Notes under the pieces: model-generated | The model's database searches: none | What the model saw: only the letters and a program-made list of their open reading frames with translations | What the model was told of the DNA's origin: nothing | Program-made: the position numbers and the translations under genes | Source: an uncultured Pelagibacteraceae bacterium | Lineage (GTDB): Bacteria; Pseudomonadota; Alphaproteobacteria; Pelagibacterales; Pelagibacteraceae | Length of the DNA stretch: 64,000 bases | Direction of reading: 5' to 3' | NCBI GenBank assembly: GCA_902628495.1 | Contig: CACONH010000003.1 | Span: 42,487-106,486, forward strand | Shown here: piece after piece, positions 41,863 to 51,845 of the stretch | Position numbering within the stretch: position 1 is the stretch's first letter | Layout of the letters: the number at the start of each line of letters is the position of its first letter

Positions 41863-42978
41863 ATGAATAACTGTTTTATAATATTAGCTGCTGGTAAAAG
41901 TAATAGATTTAAATCTAAAACCCCAAAACCGTTTATTCAATATAATGGTGATATACTAATTAAACATTCTATAAATAAGGCAATTTTATCGAAAAAATTC
42001 TCAAAAATAGTGGTTGCCGTCAATAAAAATCACAAAAAATACCTCAAAAAAATAAAATTAAATAAAGTACAATTTGTTAATGGAGGCAAAACTAGAGCTG
42101 ATTCTGCAAGAAATTGTCTAAGTTATGTTAAAAAATATAAACCAAAACATGTATTTATCCATGATGCTGCAAGACCAAATTTTTCAGTAAATTTAATAAT
42201 TAAATTAATAAAAGCTTTAAAATTTAATGATGGAGCTATTCCTGTCATTCAAAGTATTGACACTCCAAAACTAAAAAATAATACAAAGATACATAACCTA
42301 GACAGAAAAAAAATTTTTTTTTCTCAAACGCCCCAGGCATTTAGATACAAAGTTCTTATGGAATTACAAAATAAAATAGATGAAGAAACTACGGATGATT
42401 CGAGTCTTTTAATCACCGCAAATAAAAAAATTAAATTAATTAAAGGTGAAGAGACAAATAATAAAATAACTACTTTAAAAGACACAACAGAAAACAAAGT
42501 ATTTTATGGGATTGGTTTTGATGTGCATAGATTAGTTCCCGGAAAAAAAATGTATCTCGGTGGAATTAAAGTTAAATCAAAATTAGGTACATTGGGTCAC
42601 TCAGATGGCGATCCTATTCTTCATGCTATAACAGATGCAATTCTAGGTGCATGCAGGATGGGAGACATAGGAGAAAGATTCTCAGATAAAAGTAAGAAAT
42701 ATAAAGATATAAGATCCACTATATTATTAAATAAAGTCATAAAAGATATTAAATCAAAAAATTTTGATATTAATAATATTGATATAAATGTTATTACTCA
42801 AACACCTAAACTGAAAAAACTTAAAAAAAAAATAATTTTATCAATCTCAAAATTATGTAGGATTAATAAGAACAAGATAAATTTAAAAGGGAAAACTGCT
42901 GAAAAACTCGGTGTTATAGGCAGAGAAAAAGCCATTGCCTGTGAAGTAATCGCATCAATAAAAAAAAATTATGATTAA
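41863..42978 (+). CDS. ispDF: bifunctional IspD/IspF (MEP pathway)
   Basis: IspD: ILAAGKSNRFKSKTPKPFIQY, VFIHDAARPN. IspF: GIGFDVHRLVPGKKMYLGGIKV, LGHSDGDPILHAITDAILGA, all in one 371-aa frame. Confidence 0.96.
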   Translation: MNNCFIILAAGKSNRFKSKTPKPFIQYNGDILIKHSINKAILSKKFSKIVVAVNKNHKKYLKKIKLNKVQFVNGGKTRADSARNCLSYVKKYKPKHVFIHDAARPNFSVNLIIKLIKALKFNDGAIPVIQSIDTPKLKNNTKIHNLDRKKIFFSQTPQAFRYKVLMELQNKIDEETTDDSSLLITANKKIKLIKGEETNNKITTLKDTTENKVFYGIGFDVHRLVPGKKMYLGGIKVKSKLGTLGHSDGDPILHAITDAILGACRMGDIGERFSDKSKKYKDIRSTILLNKVIKDIKSKNFDINNIDINVITQTPKLKKLKKKIILSISKLCRINKNKINLKGKTAEKLGVIGREKAIACEVIASIKKNYD

Positions 42979-43471
42979 AAAATTAGGTAAATTAATTTTG
43001 ACCATGTTTAATATAGGTAAGTTAGGAAAGTTCCCAGGAACCATTGCCTCAGCTATTACCTCATTTCTTTATATACTTTTTTTTTATCTTAAAGTTAACT
43101 ATTTGACTTTATTTTTAATTTTTTTACTTCTTTTGTTAGTATCTATTTATCTTATAAATCTTTTAAAGGATGAATTTGAAGAAATAGACTCGAAAGAAAT
43201 TGTAATTGATGAATATTTAGGTCAATCTATACCAATATTATTTTTTTATGTAATTCTATTTGAAGCATCAGTATCAATAAATTTTTTTATGATAATAGTA
43301 TTAATTTCATTCATTGGTTTTAGGTTTTTTGATATTCTTAAACCTTATCCTATAAGTTATATAGACAATAATTATAAAAATGGTTTTGGTGTTGTATTTG
43401 ATGATATTGTAGCAGGAATTTTTACGACCATTGTATTATATATATTTATTATTATTTATGACAAATTCTAA
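42971..43471 (+). CDS. pgpA: phosphatidylglycerophosphatase A
   Basis: GKLGKFPGTIASAIT, DEYLGQSIP, FRFFDILKPYPISYID, GFGVVFDDIVAGIF. Confidence 0.93.
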   Translation: MIKKLGKLILTMFNIGKLGKFPGTIASAITSFLYILFFYLKVNYLTLFLIFLLLLLVSIYLINLLKDEFEEIDSKEIVIDEYLGQSIPILFFYVILFEASVSINFFMIIVLISFIGFRFFDILKPYPISYIDNNYKNGFGVVFDDIVAGIFTTIVLYIFIIIYDKF

Positions 43472-43928
43472 AAAGTTAATAAATTTATTGAAAAAAAAGA
43501 AACTTAAAATTAGTTTTGCTGAGTCTTGTACAGGTGGGCTCATGTCAAGTATTATTACATCTAACAGTGGTTCATCAAAAGTTTTTGATTTGAGTCTTGT
43601 TACTTACTCAAATCAAGCTAAGCAAAATATACTTAAAGTCCCAAATAAAGTTATAAAAAAATATGGCGCAGTTAGCGTTCAATGTTGTTTATCTATGGTT
43701 AATAATTTAAGCAAAATTAGTAATAGTCATATAAACATTTCTATTACAGGAATTGCAGGACCAAAAGGTGGTACAAAAAAAAAGCCTGTTGGCTTGGTTT
43801 TTATTGGATTAAAATTTAAAAAAAAAACATTTGTAAATAAGTATTTATTTAAGAATAAATCGAGAATTAATTTTCAAAAAATAACTGTTAATAAAGTTAT
43901 AAAAACAGTTTTATCTGTTGTTAAATAA
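43458..43928 (+). CDS. pncC: CinA C-terminal-type nicotinamide-nucleotide amidase
   Basis: ISFAESCTGGLMSSIIT, VTYSNQAKQNIL, SITGIAGPKGGTKKKPVGLVFIG. Start set at the Met of MTNSKKLINLL (43458). Confidence 0.92.
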   Translation: MTNSKKLINLLKKKKLKISFAESCTGGLMSSIITSNSGSSKVFDLSLVTYSNQAKQNILKVPNKVIKKYGAVSVQCCLSMVNNLSKISNSHINISITGIAGPKGGTKKKPVGLVFIGLKFKKKTFVNKYLFKNKSRINFQKITVNKVIKTVLSVVK

Positions 43929-44360
43929 CTCTTCTGCTCTTTTTTGAAAAGCATCGGCTATTTTATCGAGGCCATACTTAAAAGATTTGGACATCAAAAT
44001 ATTAAGAAATTTATTTTTTAATTCAAAATCAACATCAAATGAAACTTCTGTTAATTTACCTGTTTTTTTAAATTGCCATTTATTATCAAGATATTTTAGA
44101 GGACCATCTATATTTTTAACAAGTATAATATCATCTTTTTTAATATACTTTACATCACTTTTATAAGTATCCTTAAATGGTCCTTTACCAATTGTTAAGT
44201 CTGCTATAATAAATTGATTGTCATTATCTAGATTTTTTTCATAAATTTTTGCATTTAAACAATAAGGGATAAATTTTGGATAATCTTCAATATTTAAGAC
44301 AAGATTAATTAAATCTTCTTTTGAACAATTAATGGTTCTCTTTACTGATGCTTTTGGCAT
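43911..44360 (-). CDS. Coq10/RatA-family START-domain protein
   Basis: [43 protein letters not shown]-like region; adjacent to lipA. Confidence 0.88.
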   Translation of the reverse strand: MPKASVKRTINCSKEDLINLVLNIEDYPKFIPYCLNAKIYEKNLDNDNQFIIADLTIGKGPFKDTYKSDVKYIKKDDIILVKNIDGPLKYLDNKWQFKKTGKLTEVSFDVDFELKNKFLNILMSKSFKYGLDKIADAFQKRAEELFNNR

Positions 44361-45279
44361 TAATTAGTTTTCTATTTTTCTTTAAAAGAGCAAAATCTTC
44401 ATCAGCATGATATGAAGATCTGGTTAATGGTGATGATGAAACTAATAAAAATCCTTTAGCTTTGGCAATGGTTTCCAATTCTTTAAATTCAATTGGATCA
44501 TAATATCTTTGCAAAGGAAAATGTTTTACTGATGGTTGTAAATATTGACCAACAGTTAAAAAATCAACTTTAGCAGATCTCAAGTCATCCATGACTTGAA
44601 TAATTTCGTCTTTGGTTTCACCCATACCAACCATGATTCCAGATTTTGTAAATATATTTTCATCAACTATTTTTGTATTTTTAAGCAACTCAAGTGATGC
44701 AAAATATCTAGAACCAGGTCTAACTTTTAAATATAAACTTGGGACAGTTTCGATATTATGGTTGAACACATCTGGTTTTGCGTCTAAAACTTTTTTATAA
44801 GCTTCACCTTTTCTAAGAAAATCAGGGGTTAAAACTTCAATAGTTGTATTAGGATTTTCTTTTCTTGTTTCTATAATTGTTTCATAAAAATGATTTGATC
44901 CTCCATCATCTAAGTCATCTCTATCAACTGAAGTTATAACAACATGTCTCAAATTAAGTTTTTTAACAGCCAAAGATATTTTTTTTGGTTCCAAAGGATC
45001 TAGTTTATTCGGCCTACCTGTTTTTACATCACAAAACGCACAAGCCCTTGTGCAAGTGTCTCCCATAATCATAAATGTTGCGTGTCTTTTGCTCCAGCAT
45101 TCAGTAATATTTGGGCAATTAGCTTCTTGGCAGACTGTGACTAAGTTATTTTGATTTACAACGCTTTTTGTTAAGAAAAATTCTCGACTATTGGTAAGTT
45201 TAGATCTAATCCATTCAGGTTTTTTTTTAATTGGATTAATGGGGTTTTTTTGTTTTTCAGGATGTCTAAATTTACTCAT
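44329..45279 (-). CDS. lipA: lipoyl synthase
   Basis: [39 protein letters not shown]; radical-SAM CxxxCxxC plus second Cys triad. Confidence 0.98.
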   Translation of the reverse strand: MSKFRHPEKQKNPINPIKKKPEWIRSKLTNSREFFLTKSVVNQNNLVTVCQEANCPNITECWSKRHATFMIMGDTCTRACAFCDVKTGRPNKLDPLEPKKISLAVKKLNLRHVVITSVDRDDLDDGGSNHFYETIIETRKENPNTTIEVLTPDFLRKGEAYKKVLDAKPDVFNHNIETVPSLYLKVRPGSRYFASLELLKNTKIVDENIFTKSGIMVGMGETKDEIIQVMDDLRSAKVDFLTVGQYLQPSVKHFPLQRYYDPIEFKELETIAKAKGFLLVSSSPLTRSSYHADEDFALLKKNRKLINAKSISKENH

Positions 45280-45568
45280 TTTTAATTATATAAACTGTTT
45301 CGCCTTTATTACCTAATAAAAATTTGTCACGTAACAAAATCTCAATATAATCAGTATCTAAATTATCACTTAAGAGAATATTTGATTTTTCTAATTCTTC
45401 AATTTCTTGCTTAATTAATTTTTCTTTATTTTTAAGTTTAGTTAAATAATTTCTTTTCTCAAAATATGAAAATAAACCTCTATTTCCACCAAGCAGATTT
45501 AAAATAAAGTATAAAATTAATAAAATAGGAATAATAAATAGAAGTTTGTTTTTAATCTTTTTTAACAT
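45272..45568 (-). CDS. FtsB/DivIC-like septum formation initiator
   Basis: Short single-TM protein with coiled coil ([40 protein letters not shown]) directly downstream of eno. Confidence 0.85.
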   Translation of the reverse strand: MLKKIKNKLLFIIPILLILYFILNLLGGNRGLFSYFEKRNYLTKLKNKEKLIKQEIEELEKSNILLSDNLDTDYIEILLRDKFLLGNKGETVYIIKNE

Positions 45569-46821
45569 TTTAATCTTACCATATTATTTTTACTAGTTAT
45601 CTCTTGTTCTATTCTTAATAATTGATTGTATTTTGCAACTCTTTCTGATCTGCATAAAGAGCCTGTTTTTATTTGTGACGAATTTGTTCCTACTGCTAAA
45701 TCAGATATAAATGTGTCTTCAGAATCACCTGATCTATGTGAAATAATTGTTTGGTATCCAATTTTTTGTGCAAATTTAATTACTTCTAGTGTTTCTGTTA
45801 CAGTGCCTATTTGATTAAGTTTTATTAAAATTGAATTAGAAGATTGACTTATAAAACCTTTTTTTAATCTTTGTAAGTTTGTAACATACAGATCATCACC
45901 AACAATCTGAATACCTTTTTCTTTTTTTGTTAATTCAGACCATGCTTTCCAATCATTTTCAGCAAAAGGATCCTCAATTGATTTTATTTTAAATTTCCTA
46001 ATAATTTTTACATAGCCTTCTATAGATTTTCTTACAGAGGTATATTTATTTGAGTGTATTGAGTAATTACCGTTTTTATATAGTTCATTAGCAGCAACGT
46101 CTAAACATATAGAAACATCCTTTCCATTCACATAACCTGACCTTTTAATTGACTTTATTATTAAATTTAAAGCGTCTTCATTTTTATTAATCATTGGCGC
46201 AAATCCGCCTTCATCACCAACTGCTGTGGAAAAATTTTTATCTTTAATCAATTTTTTGAGATTTTGAATTACTAAAAAACAGATATTCATTGCCTCTGAA
46301 AAAGTTTTAGCTTTGTCTGGTCTAATCATGAACTCTTGAATTCTAAGACCGTTATTAGCATGAGCGCCACCATTAATTATATTCATTAGTGGAAATGGAA
46401 GCTTAAAATTTTTTTTTATAAAAAAATTTTTATATAAAGGAATATTTTTGATTTTTGCTGATAATTTTTTAACAGCCATAGACACTGAAAGTATGGAGTT
46501 TGCACCGAGTTTGGTTTTTTGTTTTGTACCATCTAATCTAATCAAAATAGAGTCTATTAATTCTTGATTATGAACATTTTTATTCAAAATTTTTTTTGAG
46601 ATTATTTTATTAACAAAAAAAACAGCTTTAAAAACACTTTTTCCTAAATATTTTTTATTTTTTTTATCTCTTTTTTCATATGCTTCGTAAGTTCCAGTTG
46701 ATGCACCAGATGGGCATATTGCTTTGGAAGAAATATTTCTACAAAAAACTTCAGTCTCAATTGTTGGAAATCCACGGCTATCGAAAACTTGTCTTGCTAC
46801 AACTTTCGTGATTTTAGCCAT
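45562..46821 (-). CDS. eno: enolase
   Basis: ARQVFDSRGFPTIE, PSGASTGTYEA, VGDEGGFAP, SIEDPFAENDW, SHRSGDSEDTFISDLAVG. Confidence 0.98.
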   Translation of the reverse strand: MAKITKVVARQVFDSRGFPTIETEVFCRNISSKAICPSGASTGTYEAYEKRDKKNKKYLGKSVFKAVFFVNKIISKKILNKNVHNQELIDSILIRLDGTKQKTKLGANSILSVSMAVKKLSAKIKNIPLYKNFFIKKNFKLPFPLMNIINGGAHANNGLRIQEFMIRPDKAKTFSEAMNICFLVIQNLKKLIKDKNFSTAVGDEGGFAPMINKNEDALNLIIKSIKRSGYVNGKDVSICLDVAANELYKNGNYSIHSNKYTSVRKSIEGYVKIIRKFKIKSIEDPFAENDWKAWSELTKKEKGIQIVGDDLYVTNLQRLKKGFISQSSNSILIKLNQIGTVTETLEVIKFAQKIGYQTIISHRSGDSEDTFISDLAVGTNSSQIKTGSLCRSERVAKYNQLLRIEQEITSKNNMVRLKC

Positions 46822-46831
46822 AATTTATTTT

Positions 46832-47656
46832 TTAATTTTTAATTAGTTTATCTATTTGAACTAATTTATTTAATAAAGTATCTAACTCATTTAGAGGAAT
46901 CATATTTGGTCCATCTGAGGGAGCGTTATCTGGATCTTGATGTGTCTCTATAAACACAGCAGCAACTCCTACTGCAACCGCAGCTCTTGATAAATGCGAA
47001 ACAAACTCTCGTTCACCACCGCTTTTATTTCCTAATCCACCAGGTTGTTGAACTGAATGAGTTGCATCAAAAACTATAGGATAACCTAGTTTTGACATTA
47101 TAGGCAAAGATCTCATATCTGATACTAAAGTGTTATAGCCAAAGCTTGCACCTCTTTCAGTTATTAAAATATTGTTATTACCAGAGTCAGAAATTTTTTT
47201 CGTAACATTATTCATATCCCATGGAGCTAAAAATTGTCCTTTTTTAACATTAATGATTTTATTTGTTTTGGCTGCAGCAACTAGTAAATCAGTTTGTCTG
47301 CATAAAAAGGCTGGAATTTGAATAATATCAACATGGTTAGCCACAGCTGAACATTGTTCTACACTATGAACATCTGTTAAAATTGGTATTCCTAATTTTT
47401 TTTTTATTTTATCAAAAACTGGCAATGAGTTTTCTAAACCTGCGCCTCTTTTTCCTTTTAAACTTGTCCTATTAGCCTTGTCAAAAGATGTTTTATAAAC
47501 AAATCCAACATTGTGTTTTTTCGCGATCTCCCCTATTTTGCCTGCCATATCCATCGCGTGTTGCTCAGTTTCTAACTGGCATGGACCTGCAATAAGACAA
47601 ATTTGTTTATCGTTTGATATTTGAATATCGTTACAATTAATTGTTAGATTTTTCAT
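46832..47656 (-). CDS. kdsA: 3-deoxy-8-phosphooctulonate synthase
   Basis: CLIAGPCQLETEQHAMDMA, FKTSFDKANRTS-like region, VFDATHSVQQPGG. Start trimmed to MKNLTINCND. Confidence 0.96.
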   Translation of the reverse strand: MKNLTINCNDIQISNDKQICLIAGPCQLETEQHAMDMAGKIGEIAKKHNVGFVYKTSFDKANRTSLKGKRGAGLENSLPVFDKIKKKLGIPILTDVHSVEQCSAVANHVDIIQIPAFLCRQTDLLVAAAKTNKIINVKKGQFLAPWDMNNVTKKISDSGNNNILITERGASFGYNTLVSDMRSLPIMSKLGYPIVFDATHSVQQPGGLGNKSGGEREFVSHLSRAAVAVGVAAVFIETHQDPDNAPSDGPNMIPLNELDTLLNKLVQIDKLIKN

Positions 47657-49271
47657 TATTTTTTTTTGCTGCACTGATAAAAGTTGAGAATAAAGGATGT
47701 GGATCTAAAGGTCTAGATTTAAATTCAGGATGAAATTGAACTCCGATAAACCAAGGGTGATTTTTTAATTCAATTATTTCAGGTAAATTATTATCTGGTG
47801 ACAAACCTGAAAATAACATACCTTTTTTTTCAAATTTCTTTTTCATCCTAATATTAACCTCATATCGGTGTCTGTGTCTCTCATGAATAATTTTAGATTT
47901 ATAAATATCTTTTATTTGTGAATTGTGTTGTAATTTTGCTGTATACAAACCTAAACGCATAGTTCCACCTAATTTAGTAGAAGTTCCTTTAACAATTTTG
48001 CCATTTTTGCTCCACTCTTCGATTAAGCCAACAACTGGAAAACATTTTCTATCTAATTCACTAGATCCTGCTTTTTTTATTTTCAAAACATTTCTTGCAA
48101 ACTCTATTACGGCCATTTGCATTCCAAAACATATACCAAGAAAAGGTATATTATTTTTTCTTGCATAATTTATACATGCAATTTTACCTTCAGAGCCTCT
48201 TTTGCCAAAGCCACCTGGTATCAAAATTCCAGATGCATCACTTAATTTTTTTCTAATTTCTGATACTTTAAGTTTATCTGCCTCAATTCTTATTATGTTT
48301 ATTTTTACCTTATTTTTTATTCCACCATGAACTAAAGCTTCATCTAAGGATTTATATGCATCTTTTAAGTCCACGTATTTACCAACAATTGCAATATTTA
48401 TTACTTTTAAATTTTTATCAGTTACAATTTTTGTTACGTTTTTCCATGGAAATAGATTAATTTTTTTTTTTGGTTTTATTTTAAAATATTTTAAAACTTG
48501 TTTATCCAAACCCTCGTTATAAAAACTTATTGGTGCTTCATAAATAGTTTTTACATCAACTGTTTCTATAACTCTCTCTATTGGAATATTGCAAAATAGA
48601 GATATTTTTTTTCTTTGATCTAATGGTATTGATTGTTGAGATCTACAAATGATAATATCTGGTTGTATACCTATGCTTCTTAATTCTTTTACTGAATGTT
48701 GAGTTGGTTTTGTTTTAATTTCATCTGATGATTTTAAAAATGGCACTAGCGTTAAATGAACAAATAAACTTTTCTCTTTTCCAATATCGTTAGAAAATTG
48801 TCTAATAGCCTCTAAAAAAGGTAAACTCTCAATATCACCTACGGTTCCACCTATTTCACAAATAACAAAATCTTCATTTTTAATATCTTTTTTAATAAAC
48901 TGTTTAATTCTTTCTGTAACATGCGGTATAACCTGAACAGTTTTTCCTAAATAGTCTCCCTTACGCTCTTTAGAAATTATATCACTATAAATTTTTCCAG
49001 TTGTAATATTATCACTTTTTTTTGCAGATATATTTGTAAACCTTTCATAATGCCCAAGATCTAAGTCGGTTTCAGCTCCATCGTCAGTAACAAAAACTTC
49101 GCCATGCTGAAATGGACTCATTGTGCCAGGATCAACATTTAAATAAGGATCCATTTTTCTAATTCTTACTTTGTAACCTTGAGATTTGAGCAAATATCCT
49201 AGTGAAGCAGATGATAAACCTTTTCCAAGAGAAGAAACCACGCCGCCAGTGACAAAAATGAATCGCGCCAT
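47637..49271 (-). CDS. pyrG: CTP synthase
   Basis: MARFIFVTGGVVSSLGKGLSSASLG, MDPYLNVDPGTMSPFQHGEVFVTDDGAETDLDLGHYERF, glutaminase GICFGMQ. Confidence 0.98.
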   Translation of the reverse strand: MARFIFVTGGVVSSLGKGLSSASLGYLLKSQGYKVRIRKMDPYLNVDPGTMSPFQHGEVFVTDDGAETDLDLGHYERFTNISAKKSDNITTGKIYSDIISKERKGDYLGKTVQVIPHVTERIKQFIKKDIKNEDFVICEIGGTVGDIESLPFLEAIRQFSNDIGKEKSLFVHLTLVPFLKSSDEIKTKPTQHSVKELRSIGIQPDIIICRSQQSIPLDQRKKISLFCNIPIERVIETVDVKTIYEAPISFYNEGLDKQVLKYFKIKPKKKINLFPWKNVTKIVTDKNLKVINIAIVGKYVDLKDAYKSLDEALVHGGIKNKVKINIIRIEADKLKVSEIRKKLSDASGILIPGGFGKRGSEGKIACINYARKNNIPFLGICFGMQMAVIEFARNVLKIKKAGSSELDRKCFPVVGLIEEWSKNGKIVKGTSTKLGGTMRLGLYTAKLQHNSQIKDIYKSKIIHERHRHRYEVNIRMKKKFEKKGMLFSGLSPDNNLPEIIELKNHPWFIGVQFHPEFKSRPLDPHPLFSTFISAAKKNNEKSNN

Positions 49272-49315
49272 GGAATTATGATATAGCTCTTATTAGTAAA
49301 AATTAAAAGTATTAA

Positions 49316-49618
49316 TTAATTATTTTGAGGGATCTTAGGAGCGTCACTATCAGTATTTTGCTCAATTTTATCCAATATAGATTTCTCAGGTTCTAATTCT
49401 TTATTTGAGAGAATAGTTAGACACAAACTACAGATTATAAATAAAGTTGCTACTATAGCGGTGGCTTTAGTAAAAAAATTACTGCTTGATCTTGAAAACA
49501 TATAATTTTCTTGACTAACTCCAATACCTAATGCTCCACCCTCTGATTGTTGGAATAGGACAAGTATAACCAATATTATAGCAAGTATTATATTTATTGT
49601 GAGTAATATATTTTCCAT
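49316..49618 (-). CDS. secG: preprotein translocase subunit SecG
   Basis: ILVLFQQSEGGALGIGVSQENYMFSRSSSNFFTKATAIVATLF. Confidence 0.93.
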   Translation of the reverse strand: MENILLTINIILAIILVILVLFQQSEGGALGIGVSQENYMFSRSSSNFFTKATAIVATLFIICSLCLTILSNKELEPEKSILDKIEQNTDSDAPKIPQNN

Positions 49619-49623
49619 GATGT

Positions 49624-50373
49624 TTAATTAATAGTTTTTTTAATTATATCAATAAATTTTTTAGAATTTTGAGACGCTCCTCCTATCAAAAAACCATTTA
49701 TTTCCTTAATTTGTTTTAAATTATTTATGTTTTGGTTGTTTACTGATCCTCCATAAATAATTTTTGATTTTTGGTTTTTAAATTTATTCTTAATAATTTT
49801 TTTAATAATAATTACCTGTTTTGTTAATTCTTTATTTGTTAAAACTTTTCCAGTGCCAATAGACCAAACAGGTTCATATGCAAAAATAATTTTATCGATT
49901 TTTTTAATTTTTTTTAATCCCAAATCGATTTGCTGTTTTAAAATTTTATTAGTTTTCTTATTTTTTTTTTCAAATAAATTTTCCCCAATGCAAAAAATTA
50001 CATTTAAGTTATTCAAAATTGCACTATGAATTTTTTTATTGATTTGAGTATTAGTTTCTCCATTAGATCTGTTTTCAGAGTGACCAATTATGACATACTT
50101 AGCACCTAATTTTTTTATCATAGTAGAGCTAATTGATCCTGTGTAAGGTCCGGTATTTATTTCGTAATGACAATTCTGAGCGCCAACATCTAAACTGGTT
50201 TTCCTAGTTTTAATTACAAAGTAGTTTAAAAGCGTATATGGAGGACAATAAATAATTTTTGCATTTTTATAATTCTTTTTTTTGCTTAAATTTATGACAC
50301 TTTCTATAGATTTCACTGAATTTAAATTTCCAAACATTTTCCAGTTTGCAATGAATAATATTTTGTTTGTCAT
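49624..50373 (-). CDS. tpiA: triosephosphate isomerase
   Basis: FIANWKMFGNL, YVIIGHSENR, FAYEPVWSIGTGKV, YGGSVNNQN. Confidence 0.97.
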   Translation of the reverse strand: MTNKILFIANWKMFGNLNSVKSIESVINLSKKKNYKNAKIIYCPPYTLLNYFVIKTRKTSLDVGAQNCHYEINTGPYTGSISSTMIKKLGAKYVIIGHSENRSNGETNTQINKKIHSAILNNLNVIFCIGENLFEKKNKKTNKILKQQIDLGLKKIKKIDKIIFAYEPVWSIGTGKVLTNKELTKQVIIIKKIIKNKFKNQKSKIIYGGSVNNQNINNLKQIKEINGFLIGGASQNSKKFIDIIKKTIN

Positions 50374-50429
50374 AGTATTAAATATAATTTATAGATTTGT
50401 TTTTATAGTTCAATATTTTATCATATGTT

Positions 50430-51845
50430 ATGTTAAATAAACTCAGAAATTTCACTAAAACTAAACTGGCCACAGTATTAATAGGTATAATAATAATTCC
50501 TTTTGTCTTTTGGGGTATGGGAGGAGTTTTTCAAGGCGGCAATACGAATAACATAGCGAAGATTAAAAACGTAAATATTTCAACTGAAGATTTTTTTGAT
50601 CACATAAGATCTCTTGGAATTAATGAAGAAATCATTAGTAAAAACATTGAAAATAATATTCTTACAGAAATTTTAAATGATCTTTTGGCAAAAAAATTTA
50701 TTGAATTAGAAATTAAAAAACTTGGTATTAATATAGATGATAAAAGTTTACTTTTAATTATTAAAAATAATAAAAACTTTTTAGATGATAATAAAAAATT
50801 TAGTAGACTTAAGTATGAAAAATTTCTTTTAGAGAATAATATCACCTCTTCAGAATTTGAAAAAAGATTAAAAAAAAGAGAGTTAGAAAAAATTCTTTTC
50901 AATTATTATAGCTCAGGCTTATATATTCCAGAATATCTGATAAAATATTTTAATTACAGTAAAAATAGAGGCATTGATGTCAAATATGTTTCTTTGGAAA
51001 GTAATTATAAAAAAAAGGAAGAATTCAATGAAACAGATATTAAGAATTATATTGAAACGAATAAGGACGATTTAAAAGTTGATTTTGTTGATGTTAAATA
51101 CGTAAAATTAACACCCGAAATTTTAACTGGATCATCAGATTATAATGAAGGTTACTATGAAATAATAGACAAAATAGAAAACGAAATATTTAATAAAAAC
51201 AGTTTGGAAGAACTGCTGAGTGAATATGAAGGAATTAAAATAAATGAAATAAAGGAGCTAAGTCAAAAAAATGTAGACACCGATTTACAAGATATTTTTA
51301 ATTATAAAGAAAGTGACCAAATACAAATTTTGGATAAAGAGGATTATTTCTTAATCTTTAAAAATAAAAATTATAAGCAAAAAATACCTAAAGTAGACAA
51401 ACACTTTTCAGCTGAAATAAAAGAAATTTTATATAAGGAAAATAGATACAATTATAATCAGAAATTATTTTCGAAAATTAGTACTAAAAAATTTAACGAT
51501 GATGATTTTAACAATTTAGTTAAGAATAAAAATGAATATAAAAAAGCTCAAATTAAATCTATTAAAGATAACAATACTTTTGAGATAAATTCAGTAGAAT
51601 TAATTTATTCAATGCCAATTGATAGTTTTATGCTAGTGGCTGATGATAAAGAAACAGTATATCTTTTGAAAATTTTAGGAATAAAAAAAAATGAATTTAA
51701 GAGTGATGATAAAGAAATATTTTTAAAAACTAAGGAAAAAATTAAGGATGAGATATATTCATCTTATGATCAATTTTTAAATCAAAATTATAAAGTTGAA
51801 ATAAATTATAATACTCTAGAGAGAACAGAAAATTATTTTAAATAA
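50430..51845 (+). CDS. PpiD/SurA N-terminal-type membrane-anchored chaperone-like protein
   Basis: TM anchor LATVLIGIIIIPFVFWGMGGVFQGG, then SurA_N-like helices; located between tpiA/secG and trpE as in other alphaproteobacteria. Confidence 0.75.
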   Translation: MLNKLRNFTKTKLATVLIGIIIIPFVFWGMGGVFQGGNTNNIAKIKNVNISTEDFFDHIRSLGINEEIISKNIENNILTEILNDLLAKKFIELEIKKLGINIDDKSLLLIIKNNKNFLDDNKKFSRLKYEKFLLENNITSSEFEKRLKKRELEKILFNYYSSGLYIPEYLIKYFNYSKNRGIDVKYVSLESNYKKKEEFNETDIKNYIETNKDDLKVDFVDVKYVKLTPEILTGSSDYNEGYYEIIDKIENEIFNKNSLEELLSEYEGIKINEIKELSQKNVDTDLQDIFNYKESDQIQILDKEDYFLIFKNKNYKQKIPKVDKHFSAEIKEILYKENRYNYNQKLFSKISTKKFNDDDFNNLVKNKNEYKKAQIKSIKDNNTFEINSVELIYSMPIDSFMLVADDKETVYLLKILGIKKNEFKSDDKEIFLKTKEKIKDEIYSSYDQFLNQNYKVEINYNTLERTENYFK

